Shown: positions 27,571-35,978 of the stretch, one piece after another | How positions within the stretch are numbered: the first letter of the stretch is position 1 | Layout of the letters: each line of letters starts with the position of its first letter | NCBI RefSeq assembly: GCF_000716605.1 | Contig: NZ_JNXE01000005.1 | Span: 62,001 to 126,000, forward strand | Direction: 5' to 3' | Origin: Streptomyces sp. NRRL F-525 | Lineage (GTDB): Bacteria; Actinomycetota; Actinomycetes; Streptomycetales; Streptomycetaceae | DNA length: 64,000 nt | Translations under genes and position numbers: made by a program | The notes under the pieces: model-generated | What the model was told of the DNA's origin: nothing | Seen by the model: the letters and a program-made list of their open reading frames with translations, nothing else | The model's database searches: none

Positions 27571-28908
27571 TCAGTTCTCCGGGGCGAGGTGGCCGATGGC
27601 GTCCTGCACATGGGACGTGCCGTAGCCGAACTGGTCGCCGAGGGCCCGGTAAGCGGCGTACCGGGGCGGGGCGAGCGGTACGGACAGCACGGCGAGCAGC
27701 CGGAGGAACAGCCGGTAGCCGAGGTCGGGGTCGGCGTGGGTGACGACCTCCTTCAGGGCGTCGACCGCGGCCGCGCCCGGAATTCCCAGCCAGTGGGCGC
27801 TGATCGTCCGGGTCGCCAGCGCCGGGGTCGCCTCGTCGATCGCCTCCAGCACCGGCTGGGTGAGCGCGGTCCGAACCGGTCCTACGACGGGTGCGTAGGC
27901 GGGGGCGACCTCCCGCAGGCGTTCCTCGCACACGTCCGCGATCAGCCCGAGCCAGTCCCGCCCGTCGATGCCGAGCCGGTCGATGTTGAGGCCCCGGTCG
28001 GACACGGCCAGCCACAGGGTGGCGACGGTGGCCGCGCTCACCGGGGAGTTCAGGAGGCGGGAGACGTCCTCGAACAGCAGTGCCGCCGCGGTGCCCGGGG
28101 TTTCCGCGGAGTCGTCGAACGTCGCGGCGCGCGCCACGCCCTCCCGTGCCGTGGGTTCCTCCCAGAAGGTGGAGAAGCGCTCCGCCAGGACCGAGATGCC
28201 GAAGTCTCCCGAGCGGTCGCGTCGAGCCGGGTCGATGGGCAGCCACTGGATGTCGAGACCGTCGTAGATCAGCGGTCCTGGCCGGCCGAGTTCCGAGGAG
28301 AGCTCCATGAGGCGGTCGTACTGATCCTTGGCGACCGGTACCGCCCAGGCTTTCAGGACGCGGAGCAAGAGGCGGAATCCGGTCTCCCCGTCGGCCTGCC
28401 CGGCGATGTCCTCCAGGGCCTCGGGAACCGTCGCGGGCAAGGTCCGCCCGGCACCGCCGTGTACCAGCGCGCGCCTCAACTGGGCGGCGGAGACACGTAT
28501 TTCGGCTACGACGGCCGCGCGCAGGTTCTCTTCCGCGAACTCGGGGTGCGGTGGCGAGGGCCAGTACACCTGGGGCTTCCTGCGGGGCCGGGCCGGGTAC
28601 AGCTCCGCGAGCCGGGTCAGCCAGCCGTGGAGGTCCGTCCCGAAGTCCGCCGGGTCGAAGCGCTCGTGTGTGGCCGCCGACCAGGCCGCGCGCAGTGTCT
28701 CGTCCGGCAGACCGGAGTCGAGCAGGCAGCGGATGTCCACGCCGAGTTCCACGGCGCCTTCGCCTTCGCAGTCACCGGCCACCTCGGCGGCGAACTCCTG
28801 TGCTCGTCCGAGGTCGGGTGCGGTGGCCGAGGCGAGTTTCCCGGCGAGCGCGCTCAGCCCGAAGTCGTCCTCGTAGAACGCGAAGAGCGGTTCGCGTTGT
28901 CTGGCCAT
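27571..28908 (-). CDS. Unknown 445-residue protein with internal duplication
   Basis: Cytoplasmic, mostly helical, no signal or membrane span. Two segments resemble each other: residues about 160-205 (ALEDIAGQADGETGFRLLLR, then LKAWAVPVAKDQYDRLMELS) and about 385-432 (ALKEVVTHADPDLGYRLFLR, then LLAVLSVPLAPPRYAAYRAL). The protein therefore looks like two copies of one fold. No catalytic signature. First gene of the minus-strand accessory run, 19 bp before the next. The ribosome site is GGGGGAA. Confidence 0.7.
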   Translation of the reverse strand: MARQREPLFAFYEDDFGLSALAGKLASATAPDLGRAQEFAAEVAGDCEGEGAVELGVDIRCLLDSGLPDETLRAAWSAATHERFDPADFGTDLHGWLTRLAELYPARPRRKPQVYWPSPPHPEFAEENLRAAVVAEIRVSAAQLRRALVHGGAGRTLPATVPEALEDIAGQADGETGFRLLLRVLKAWAVPVAKDQYDRLMELSSELGRPGPLIYDGLDIQWLPIDPARRDRSGDFGISVLAERFSTFWEEPTAREGVARAATFDDSAETPGTAAALLFEDVSRLLNSPVSAATVATLWLAVSDRGLNIDRLGIDGRDWLGLIADVCEERLREVAPAYAPVVGPVRTALTQPVLEAIDEATPALATRTISAHWLGIPGAAAVDALKEVVTHADPDLGYRLFLRLLAVLSVPLAPPRYAAYRALGDQFGYGTSHVQDAIGHLAPEN

Positions 28909-29118
28909 GGTGTGGTTTCCCCCGGGCGCTGGTCGCTGGCCGCTGGTCGACGGCTTGAACTGGACGTCTATGGATTGGCGGATTGGTCAAGATCCGGTCA
29001 AGCGCGCGTCACTTTAGGCAGGTGGTGGGTGTCCTGAGCAAGGGTGGCCGGTTTTCGATCATGGCCACAATTTCCGAAATCGGGCAAGAAGTGCCGTGTT
29101 CGGACGGGCTCCGGCGCC

Positions 29119-29131
29119 TAGGCTGCGGCGC
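29119..29131 (+). promoter_or_regulatory. -10 element placing glmS on a leaderless mRNA
   Basis: TAGGCT at 29119-29124 lies 7 nt before the glmS ATG and no ribosome site is present between. Transcription would start at or next to the ATG. The -35 is weak. The same spacing occurs before acpS, nnr, tsaB and the DUF389 gene. Confidence 0.5.
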
Positions 29132-30979
29132 ATGTGCGGAATCGTGGGATACGTGGGGTCGCAGTCGGCGCTTGATGTGGTGATGGCCGGACTGAAGCGG
29201 CTGGAGTACCGGGGGTACGACTCGTCGGGTGTCGCCGTGCTCGCGGACGGCGGGCTGGCGGCGGCCAAGAAGGCGGGGAAACTCGTCAATCTGGAGAAGG
29301 AACTGGTCGATCACCCGTTGCCAGCGGGGTCGACGGGCATCGGGCACACGCGCTGGGCCACGCACGGCGGGCCGACGGACGCGAACGCCCACCCGCATCT
29401 CGACAACGCGGGGCGGGTCGCGGTCGTCCACAACGGCATCATCGAGAACTTCGCCTGTCTGCGGGCCGAGTTGGCGGAGCGCGGGCACGATCTCGCCTCG
29501 GACACGGACACCGAGGTGGTCGCGCATCTGCTGGCCGAGGAGTTCTCGGGGTGCGGGGATCTGGCGGAGGCGATGCGGCAGGTGTGCCGGCGGCTTGAGG
29601 GCGCGTTCACGCTGGTCGCGGTGCACGCGGACGAGCCGGATGTGGTCGTGGGTGCGCGGCGTAATTCGCCGCTCGTGGTCGGGGTGGGGGAAGGGGAGGC
29701 ATTTCTCGCCTCCGACGTCGCCGCGTTCATCGCCCACACGCGCTCCGCGATCGAGCTGGGGCAGGACCAGGTGGTCGAGCTGCGGCGGGACGGGGTGACG
29801 GTCACCGGTTTCGACGGGGCTCCGGCCGAGGTGCGTTCGTATCACGTCGACTGGGACGCGTCCGCCGCGGAGAAGGGCGGCTACGACTACTTCATGCTCA
29901 AGGAGATCGCCGAGCAGCCGAAGGCGGTCGCCGACACGTTGCTGGGCCGCATCGACGCGGCGGGCCTGCTCTCGCTCGACGAAGTCCGCATCCCCGTCCA
30001 TGAGTTGAGGGAGATCGACAAGGTCGTCATCGTCGCCTGCGGTACGGCTTTCCACGCGGGCATGATCGCCAAGTACGCCATCGAGCACTGGACGCGGATT
30101 CCCTGCGAGGTGGAGCTGGCGAGCGAGTTCCGGTACCGGGATCCGATCCTGGGCGCGCGGTCCCTGGTCATCGCGATCTCCCAGTCCGGCGAGACGATGG
30201 ACACGCTGATGGCGCTACGGCACGCGAGGGAGCAGGGCTCGAAGGTCCTGGCCATCTGCAACACCAACGGGTCGACGATTCCCCGTGAGTCGGACGCGGT
30301 GCTGTACACGCACGCCGGGCCCGAGGTCGCCGTAGCGTCGACGAAGGCGTTTCTGACGCAGCTGGTGGCGTGCTATCTGGTCGCGCTGTATCTCGGTCAG
30401 GTGCGGGGCACGAAGTGGGGCGACGAGATCCAGGCCGTCATCCGGGACCTGTCGCAGATCTCCGGTGAGGTCGAGCGGGTGCTCGAAACCATGGAGCCCG
30501 TACGGGAGTTGGCGCGGTCGGTGGCTTCCAAGAACACCGTGCTGTTCCTGGGCCGGCATGTCGGTTATCCCGTCGCTCTCGAAGGCGCCCTGAAACTCAA
30601 GGAGTTGGCGTACATGCACGCCGAGGGCTTCGCGGCGGGGGAGTTGAAGCACGGGCCGATCGCGCTGATCGAGGAGGGGATGCCGGTGGTCGTCGTCGTT
30701 CCCTCGTCCCGTGGGCGGTCGGTTCTGCACGACAAGATCGTGTCCAACATCCAGGAGATCCGGGCGCGCGGTGCGATGACGATCGTGATCGCGGAGGAGG
30801 GCGACGAGACGGTCGTCCCGTACGCCGACCACCTGATCCGGATTCCGGCCACACCGACGTTGCTGCAACCGCTGGTCGCGACCGTGCCGTTGCAGGTGTT
30901 CGCCTGTGAGCTGGCTACGGCTCGGGGCAACGAGGTTGATCAGCCTCGGAACCTGGCGAAGTCGGTGACGGTGGAGTGA
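29132..30979 (+). CDS. glmS: Glutamine-fructose-6-phosphate aminotransferase
   Basis: 615 residues from ATG 29132, chosen so that Cys2 of MCGIVGYVGS becomes the N-terminal nucleophile. Makes GlcN-6-P from fructose-6-P and glutamine. The glutaminase domain (1-240) has GIGHTRWATHGGPTDANAHP; the isomerase part has two SIS domains with AISQSGETMDTL and the C-terminal FACELATARGNEVDQPRNLA and KSVTVE end. No glmS ribozyme is seen upstream. Longer upstream frames lack support. Confidence 0.97.
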   Translation: MCGIVGYVGSQSALDVVMAGLKRLEYRGYDSSGVAVLADGGLAAAKKAGKLVNLEKELVDHPLPAGSTGIGHTRWATHGGPTDANAHPHLDNAGRVAVVHNGIIENFACLRAELAERGHDLASDTDTEVVAHLLAEEFSGCGDLAEAMRQVCRRLEGAFTLVAVHADEPDVVVGARRNSPLVVGVGEGEAFLASDVAAFIAHTRSAIELGQDQVVELRRDGVTVTGFDGAPAEVRSYHVDWDASAAEKGGYDYFMLKEIAEQPKAVADTLLGRIDAAGLLSLDEVRIPVHELREIDKVVIVACGTAFHAGMIAKYAIEHWTRIPCEVELASEFRYRDPILGARSLVIAISQSGETMDTLMALRHAREQGSKVLAICNTNGSTIPRESDAVLYTHAGPEVAVASTKAFLTQLVACYLVALYLGQVRGTKWGDEIQAVIRDLSQISGEVERVLETMEPVRELARSVASKNTVLFLGRHVGYPVALEGALKLKELAYMHAEGFAAGELKHGPIALIEEGMPVVVVVPSSRGRSVLHDKIVSNIQEIRARGAMTIVIAEEGDETVVPYADHLIRIPATPTLLQPLVATVPLQVFACELATARGNEVDQPRNLAKSVTVE

Positions 30980-31075
30980 GCGGAGTGGGTGGAGTGAATC
31001 GGCTTTAGGGCTTCCACGAAGGAGGTGAAGGCTCCGGTCGGGGACGTGACGGTGGCGGCCGGGCCACCTCTCCGA

Positions 31076-31112
31076 AAAAGTGTGACACTTCTGTAGAAAG
31101 TGTCACACTTTT
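31076..31112. promoter_or_regulatory. AT-rich double dyad after glmS
   Basis: AAAAGTGTGACACTT (31076-31090) and AAGTGTCACACTTTT (31098-31112) form a perfect 15-bp inverted repeat around CTGTAGA. Each arm is also palindromic by itself: AAGTGT-G-ACACTT and AAGTGT-C-ACACTT, with centres 20 bp apart. It lies between convergent genes, so a bidirectional terminator flanked by A and T runs is the simplest reading; two adjacent sites for a dimeric regulator are the other. Confidence 0.6.
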
Positions 31113-31179
31113 CAGGTTGAGGTCGAGGGGGACGACGCGCTGCGTGCGCGGTGGGTGGAGGGGCGCAGCGCCTGGGTGT

Positions 31180-31626
31180 TCAGGCGGATGTGTCAGATGC
31201 CAGGGCTTCGGCGAGGCTGACCACCGCACAGCCCAACATCCCTGTCAGTACCCTGCGTTGACGCTGCGTCAGGCTGCCCACGAAGACCGCCGCGTCGGCG
31301 TTCGTCCGCTCGCAGAGTGCCGCCGCCTCGCGGGCCTTGCCGTACGTCAGAAGCGTCCGCGAGGAATAGGGCAACGCCATCTTCTTGGCACCGCCGGCCG
31401 AGACGCCCCGCCGCTGCACGATCCGGCCCACGACCCGCGCACCGCGTTCCCCCAACTTCCGCGCCGCCGCGTCCATCAGCTCGGCCCAGTCCTTCTGCTT
31501 GCCGGAGAAATAGCCGACGATCACCACGTCGGCGTCCTCGACCTCAACTGCCGAGGCCGGAACCCGGTGTTGGGCCGTTCCTGCTCGATGAGCGGGGCGC
31601 CTGTCGCGCCTTCGGGCCTGATGCAT
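31180..31626 (-). CDS. HflX N-terminal-domain-like protein without a GTPase domain
   Basis: 148 residues. The pattern VVGRIVQRRGVSAGGAKKMA, LPYSSRTLLTYGKAREAAAL and the end VFVGSLTQRQRRVLTGMLGC match the N-terminal (nucleotide-binding-like) domain that precedes the G domain in HflX, a ribosome-rescue GTPase. No Walker A or G-domain motifs follow, so it is a stand-alone version. The start is uncertain; the first 30 residues are Arg-rich and may not be translated. Confidence 0.6.
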   Translation of the reverse strand: MHQARRRDRRPAHRAGTAQHRVPASAVEVEDADVVIVGYFSGKQKDWAELMDAAARKLGERGARVVGRIVQRRGVSAGGAKKMALPYSSRTLLTYGKAREAAALCERTNADAAVFVGSLTQRQRRVLTGMLGCAVVSLAEALASDTSA

Positions 31627-31757
31627 GGCCTTCAGGCTAGTTGCGCTCCGCTGAAAGCGCGCTGAGGGCGTCGTGAAACCCGGTGCGCGCAGGCTCTGTG
31701 TCAGAAGGAAGCCGGTGCACAGCCGGAGTGGAACCGACGAACCCAGGAGCGCACACC

Positions 31758-32168
31758 ATGGCCATCAACCTCACCGACCAGGACAAGCTCACCCTCCGTA
31801 CCGCCGCGTACGGTGCCATCACGCTGATGGCCGCCGCCGGTGCCACCGCCGGGTCGCCGCACCGGATCGCCACCCAGGGCAGCCTCGCGCTGGCCTCGGC
31901 GACCGGGCCGGTCGGGTACGTGCTCGCCGAGAACTCGAAGATCCCGAACCTGGACGGCAAGTCCGTGGCCGAGATCGCCGATCAGGTGCTGCCGGCCCTC
32001 ACCGCCGCCATGGGTCTGCTCAAGAAGCAGGACCCGGCCGAGGCCGACAACTTCCGCGGCACCGTCCTCGTCGCCCTCGAAGCGGCCGTACGGCCCAAGA
32101 AGGGCGAGCCCAGCCCGGTCATGCTGGAGATGATCCGCAAGATCACCGGAGCCCTCGACGCCGCGTGA
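31758..32168 (+). CDS. Unknown small helical protein
   Basis: 136 residues from ATG 31758 with CCAGGAGC 9 nt upstream. MAINLTDQDKLTLRTAAYGA leads to a Gly/Ala-rich hydrophobic stretch (AITLMAAAGATAG) and then soluble helices (LPALTAAMGLLKKQDPAEAD, and VMLEMIRKITGALDAA). No family is recognised with confidence. A strong inverted repeat follows the stop. Confidence 0.65.
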   Translation: MAINLTDQDKLTLRTAAYGAITLMAAAGATAGSPHRIATQGSLALASATGPVGYVLAENSKIPNLDGKSVAEIADQVLPALTAAMGLLKKQDPAEADNFRGTVLVALEAAVRPKKGEPSPVMLEMIRKITGALDAA

Positions 32169-32206
32169 ACCGGCCGGGCTTCATGCTCAGCGGTGGTGCC
32201 GTTGGT

Positions 32207-32256
32207 CGGAATCCGTCTCCGAACCTCGATCCCTGGAGGATCGGAGACGGATTCCG
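32207..32256. terminator. Inverted repeat with 16-bp arms
   Basis: CGGAATCCGTCTCCGA (32207-32222) pairs perfectly with TCGGAGACGGATTCCG (32241-32256). An inner GATCC/GGATC stem competes with the arm ends. It lies between the plus-strand gene ending at 32168 and the minus-strand DUF397 gene ending at 32376, so it can terminate both. No T-run. Confidence 0.65.
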
Positions 32257-32375
32257 AAGGAGCGGTCTGTCTCCGGGCCCGTGGACGATCGGCCACCCCG
32301 CGCCGCCTGGTGGCGATGTGACAGGCGCCGTGTTGACGACCTGACCGGCCGAGTCATGACGCGCGCCATCGCGCG

Positions 32376-32600
32376 TCAGGCTGAACGACCGTCGACGTCT
32401 GAGCCTCCGCCGTATGCGGTCCACGGACCCGCCTTCGCCAGGAATGCTGCCCAACTCGCCGGGGTGAAACGGAGGGTGGCGTACTCCCTGCTCTTGGTGT
32501 CACGGACCATGATTCGGCCACCGGTCCAAGCGATCTGGACGCAGTTATCCGGATTGACATCGCTATAGCTGCTCTTGCGCCACGCCCACGGCTCTGTCAC
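32376..32600 (-). CDS. DUF397 protein
   Basis: 74 residues from GTG 32600 with a GGAGGAGG site. The DUF397 pattern is clear: WRKSSYSDVNPDNCVQIAW, then MVRDTKSREYATLRF and TPASWAAFLAKAG. DUF397 proteins are small partners of XRE/DUF5753 regulators in Streptomyces (BldB-, WhiJ- and AbaA-type loci). A regulator of that type lies at 33635-34543, with two small membrane-protein genes between. Confidence 0.9.
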   Translation of the reverse strand: MTEPWAWRKSSYSDVNPDNCVQIAWTGGRIMVRDTKSREYATLRFTPASWAAFLAKAGPWTAYGGGSDVDGRSA

Positions 32601-32911
32601 TCATGCCTCCTCCGCCTTGCATGCGGAGGGACTGCCGATCCGGCTCACTCGACAGAGTGCCACCTGCCGCCGTCCGGTTACGGGCCCTCGTCCCCCTCAG
32701 CCCGCGTGATCACACACGGGAAAGCCAGCACTCGCCTTCACCGTAACAATGCCTCGCGGGGAAGGACATGACACATCGCGCCGGGACTTGTACGGCTGAC
32801 CAGTATCTTCAACTTGGCGAATTCGAGGCCCTCTTGAATGGTTCCGGAATCCCTTCTTCCGGGCTGTGGCGCGATAGGCTGAGGACAGTCCATCTCACGA
32901 GGGGACGACCG
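32601..32911. other. Gap between the DUF397 gene and a small membrane-protein gene
   Basis: A 311-bp stretch without a convincing gene. It contains the ribosome site of the DUF397 gene, an AT-rich patch with CACCGTAACAATG (about 32739-32751) that could belong to its promoter, and TAGGCT (32875-32880), a -10 for the plus-strand gene at 32912. Confidence 0.4.
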
Positions 32912-33160
32912 ATGACGCGTTCGGCTCTCTCTTGCTCTCCTCGATCTTTGTTCTGGATGCAGGCTGCCTACGTTTTCGTATCCGGAACCTTGGCGTTCGG
33001 CGCTGGATACGGTGCGGCTCGCATGCTCGGCTCGATGGCATGGGGAATCCTGGTGGCACTGGTCGTCACGGTGGCTGCGGGGTGGTGGGGGCACTCTCTC
33101 CAGCAGGTGGCTCACCGGGTGTTGGTGAGTCAGACACGGCGGACAATGCGCGGGACTTGA
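32912..33160 (+). CDS. Small membrane protein
   Basis: 82 residues from ATG 32912 with CACGAGGGGA upstream; the longer frame from 32768 is less likely. Two membrane helices: FWMQAAYVFVSGTLAFGAGY and GILVALVVTVAAGWW, then a short tail with VLVSQTRRTMRG. No family recognised. Its 3' end overlaps the end of the convergent gene at 33066-33398. Confidence 0.5.
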   Translation: MTRSALSCSPRSLFWMQAAYVFVSGTLAFGAGYGAARMLGSMAWGILVALVVTVAAGWWGHSLQQVAHRVLVSQTRRTMRGT

Positions 33161-33398
33161 GCCACCTCCGCAGCCGTGTTGTGACCATCACGCCGGTGCT
33201 GCAGCCCAGTACGCCGAGCCAGCCGCGGGGATCCGGGATCAGTACGGTGAAGAGCACGGTGAAGAAGCCCCCGAGTATCGCCGGCGGGAGGGTGACGACC
33301 CACAGAAGATGCACCGTGCGCGTACGGGACGGCAGTACGTCATGGATGATCTCGTTGCAGATGTGGACCCAGGTCTCAACTCGCCTACGTCCGGCCAT
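33066..33398 (-). CDS. Small membrane protein
   Basis: About 110 residues from ATG 33398; a GTG six bases upstream is in frame. A basic N-terminus (MAGRRRVETWVHICNEIIHD) precedes two helices: VHLLWVVTLPPAILGGFFTV and WLGVLGCSTGVMVTT, and the tail is Pro/Ser-rich. Function unknown. Overlaps the opposite-strand small gene over about 95 bp; at most one of the two ends may be correctly placed. Confidence 0.45.
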   Translation of the reverse strand: MAGRRRVETWVHICNEIIHDVLPSRTRTVHLLWVVTLPPAILGGFFTVLFTVLIPDPRGWLGVLGCSTGVMVTTRLRRWLKSRALSAVSDSPTPGEPPAGESAPTTPQPP

Positions 33399-33634
33399 GT
33401 CCACACCCCCGCACCCGTCGCCGGCGGCGTCGGGTGCGACCGCCTGTGCCAACCTGCGACCTTGCCATCGGTCACCTCGGTGATCCGTCGTCAGAAACCG
33501 CAGCCATGGGTGCAGCTGCGGGAGGCGCCTTGCTTCGCGGTTCGACTGGCTGGGGGCCGGTGACCCGTAGCCGGGTCCGGGGGTGTGGCCGTCCTGTTCG
33601 CCGTTCCTGATCTCCGGGTTTCGTCGCGCCGCTG

Positions 33635-34543
33635 TCAGGAGGTCTCGGCGGGCGCGGGCAGCGTCAGGTCAGGGCTGTCCTGGCCGCTACCGGCTGCCAC
33701 GTTCCGCAGAATGGGGCCGATGTTGTCCAGGAGTGCCTGATCCTCCAGTCCCCAAAAGGTCTCCAGATATCGGCCGGTGACCTCGGGGTCGTTGCTTGCA
33801 TACGACTCGCCTCGCGGGTTCTCAAGATGGATCGAGTCCGGCATGCCGTCCTCGCGGAACTCGAAGTGTGTGAAGGGGCCCATCAGCCCGCGATGGGCGC
33901 CCACGCCAAAGGGCAGGACCTGGATGGTGATCCTCGGGTGCGAGGCCAGGTCCGCCAGTCGGTCGAGCTGGGACCGCATGACTTTCGGGCCACCGATCTG
34001 CCGACGGATGACCGACTCGTCGAGGATCATGAACAGCTTTGGGCCCTCGTCCCCTTCCAGGATTTCCTGACGGGACAAGCGGGCTTCGACAAGTCTGTCC
34101 AGGCGTTCCGGTGAGGTGGCCTGCCCGGTCCCCGCGGCCATGGCCCGCATGTATTCCTCGGTCTGGAAGAGCCCGGGAACCACGAAGAAGTGAAACCCGC
34201 GAATGATCGAAGCGGATGATTCAAGAGCCAGGAAGGTGAGAAACTCCTTGCTCAGCACATCCCGGTATTCGCTGAACGGCATCTTCCGACTGCTGCGCGC
34301 CAACTGCAACAGTTCATCGATCTTGCGGCGATCGGTCACTCCGTACTCGATCAGCAATGCCTTGAGGTCATTGACGGAGATCGCGACCTCTCCGGCTTCG
34401 ATCCTGATCAGCTTGGAGGGACTCCAATACATTTTCGTGGCGACTTCACGTTGCGTCAGTCCCACTTGATTTCGTGCCTTGCGCAACTCTGTCCTCAGGC
34501 GCAGGCGTTGTACGGCGGCGCTCGGTGTGCTCACGATCGCCAC
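33635..34543 (-). CDS. XRE-family regulator with DUF5753 domain
   Basis: 302 residues. An N-terminal helix-turn-helix (about 15-75) reads LRKARNQVGLTQREVATKMY and WSPSKLIRIEAGEVAISVND. The remaining 190 residues are the DUF5753 (Scr1-type) domain: HFFVVPGLFQTEEYMRAMAA, VEARLSRQEIL, DESVIRRQIG, TIQVLPFGVGAHRGLMGPFT and VTGRYLETFWGLEDQAL. Such regulators pair with DUF397 proteins and influence development or antibiotic production. Here the partner gene is about 1 kb downstream, an unusually loose arrangement. Confidence 0.92.
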   Translation of the reverse strand: MAIVSTPSAAVQRLRLRTELRKARNQVGLTQREVATKMYWSPSKLIRIEAGEVAISVNDLKALLIEYGVTDRRKIDELLQLARSSRKMPFSEYRDVLSKEFLTFLALESSASIIRGFHFFVVPGLFQTEEYMRAMAAGTGQATSPERLDRLVEARLSRQEILEGDEGPKLFMILDESVIRRQIGGPKVMRSQLDRLADLASHPRITIQVLPFGVGAHRGLMGPFTHFEFREDGMPDSIHLENPRGESYASNDPEVTGRYLETFWGLEDQALLDNIGPILRNVAAGSGQDSPDLTLPAPAETS

Positions 34544-35035
34544 CTCCCAACAGTGAAGGTCCGATGTGCAATGTAGCAGATTGTCATATCGCCAGGAAAG
34601 GCCTCACTAGTTGCGCACTCGGAATACCTGACGTGCTGGTCGGGGGTCTGAGTGCTGAGCGCGTCTGGCAGGAAGCCAGGTCGCAGTCTGCGATGTCGCA
34701 GAACTGCAACTCACCTGCCGCCTGTCAGCATGGTGGCCGTTACCGTATCGGATCTGACGTACCGACATGTCTTCATCCGGGTGGTGCGGTCCTCTCTGTG
34801 CTATCTGCGTCCGACGTGCTCCGCAGGCGGAGTGGCTCGCTACGGCCCTGGTGGCCCGGGGTGCCGCGCATGTCACCCCGGGGGTGGGAGCTCGCGGAAT
34901 TTCACCCTGTCGCGCACCGTGACTTCTTGTGTACTCTGCGTGTCTGGCGCTGGGGTGGTGCATATGCCGCCCCGAGTTAAAGCGCAGGTGGCGCCCGGGA
35001 GTTGGGCCCGGGCCGATCAGTTTGGGGGAATCGCG
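34544..35035. other. Divergent regulatory gap between the XRE gene and a Tat-exported protein gene
   Basis: A 492-bp gap without a convincing gene. An AT-richer patch at about 34560-34592 (ATGTGCAATGTAGCAG) is probably the XRE promoter/operator. CCCGGGGTG (34855-34863) and CACCCCGGG (34874-34882) form a perfect 9-bp dyad with a 10-nt spacer, about 50 bp ahead of a possible -10 TACTCT (34932-34937) for the plus-strand gene. Confidence 0.4.
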
Positions 35036-35944
35036 ATGACCGACCGTTCGCTCAGCCGCCGCCACGCCATGAAGCTCGCCGGTGGGGTGGTGCTGGGGGC
35101 CGGGGCCGTGTCCCTCGGGGCCGCGGCTCCGGCCGCGGCGTCCGATGTGCGCGGGTTCGACGGGACGTGGGACGGCAGTCTGGACGGGCGTCACGCCCGG
35201 CTCGTCGTCAATGTGTTCTCGCTGGGCCCGCAGTATGTGGTGCAGCTCCGCCTGACCGACCTGGACCGCGACGTGTCCTACGCGGCGGACGTGTACAACG
35301 TCCCGCTGGAAGCGGACCGACTGGAGAACATCAACCTCACCGGGAACAGCGGCACCAAGGAATGGCTCGTCCTGCACCGGCACACCTGGTCGGACAACTC
35401 CCTTTCCGGGCGCACGCGTTGGGACGGCAAGGAGTACGGCTTCAGCTTCTGGCGCCAGGGTACGAACCGGGCGTACATCACCCCGGCCCGCCCGTTCAAG
35501 ACCTGGAACGACTGGCTGGGCGGCCGCCTCGACCAGGGCTACGCCCCCGGACTTCCCCCCGCCATGTGGTACGCGACCTATGACGGCAACCACGACGGGC
35601 GCAACGCGTCGTTGCGCGTGTACGCGGTGCCCTACGCCGGCAACGGCGCCGAAATGGCCGTGGTGTTCGACTTCTGGGACCTGGAACGCGGCGCCGGCTG
35701 GCGCCAGTTGTGGCCCTACCGGGGACCGGCACCCTTCGGCACCTGGTCCTACGACCAGCAGCGCACCCCCATCCTCGGCAACTACTACTTCGCGCCCCTC
35801 AACGGCGCCGCCGGCAGTGATCTGCAGATCAACCGGATGTTCTGGCACAGCTGGAACGCCTGGTACGTCAGCGGACAGTCGGTCTGGAACGGGAAATCCT
35901 ACGGCTTCTCCTTCATCCGTCAGACCCCGTTCGCCACCGAGTGA
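35036..35944 (+). CDS. Tat-exported protein with two related halves, function unknown
   Basis: 302 residues from ATG 35036 (GGGGGAA site). The start [20 protein letters not shown] is a twin-arginine signal and the Ala-rich [10 protein letters not shown] gives a cleavage site. The mature part has two halves of about 130 residues, both rich in Trp/Tyr and ending alike: [16 protein letters not shown] and [16 protein letters not shown]. Each also has a DGxxDGR start ([28 protein letters not shown]). This suggests a duplicated beta-rich binding domain. No enzyme motif seen. Confidence 0.75.
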   Translation: MTDRSLSRRHAMKLAGGVVLGAGAVSLGAAAPAAASDVRGFDGTWDGSLDGRHARLVVNVFSLGPQYVVQLRLTDLDRDVSYAADVYNVPLEADRLENINLTGNSGTKEWLVLHRHTWSDNSLSGRTRWDGKEYGFSFWRQGTNRAYITPARPFKTWNDWLGGRLDQGYAPGLPPAMWYATYDGNHDGRNASLRVYAVPYAGNGAEMAVVFDFWDLERGAGWRQLWPYRGPAPFGTWSYDQQRTPILGNYYFAPLNGAAGSDLQINRMFWHSWNAWYVSGQSVWNGKSYGFSFIRQTPFATE

Positions 35945-35978
35945 TCACCTTGCCCCGGCTGCTCGTAGGGTGCTCGGC

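Noticed and set aside
28909..29131. Search for a glmS ribozyme
   Set aside because: No ribozyme core or P1/P2 pairing seen before glmS, and the mRNA seems to begin at the start codon.
34474..34980. Plus-strand frame between the XRE gene and the Tat-exported protein gene
   Set aside because: Chance composition, overlaps the XRE start on the other strand and has no ribosome site.
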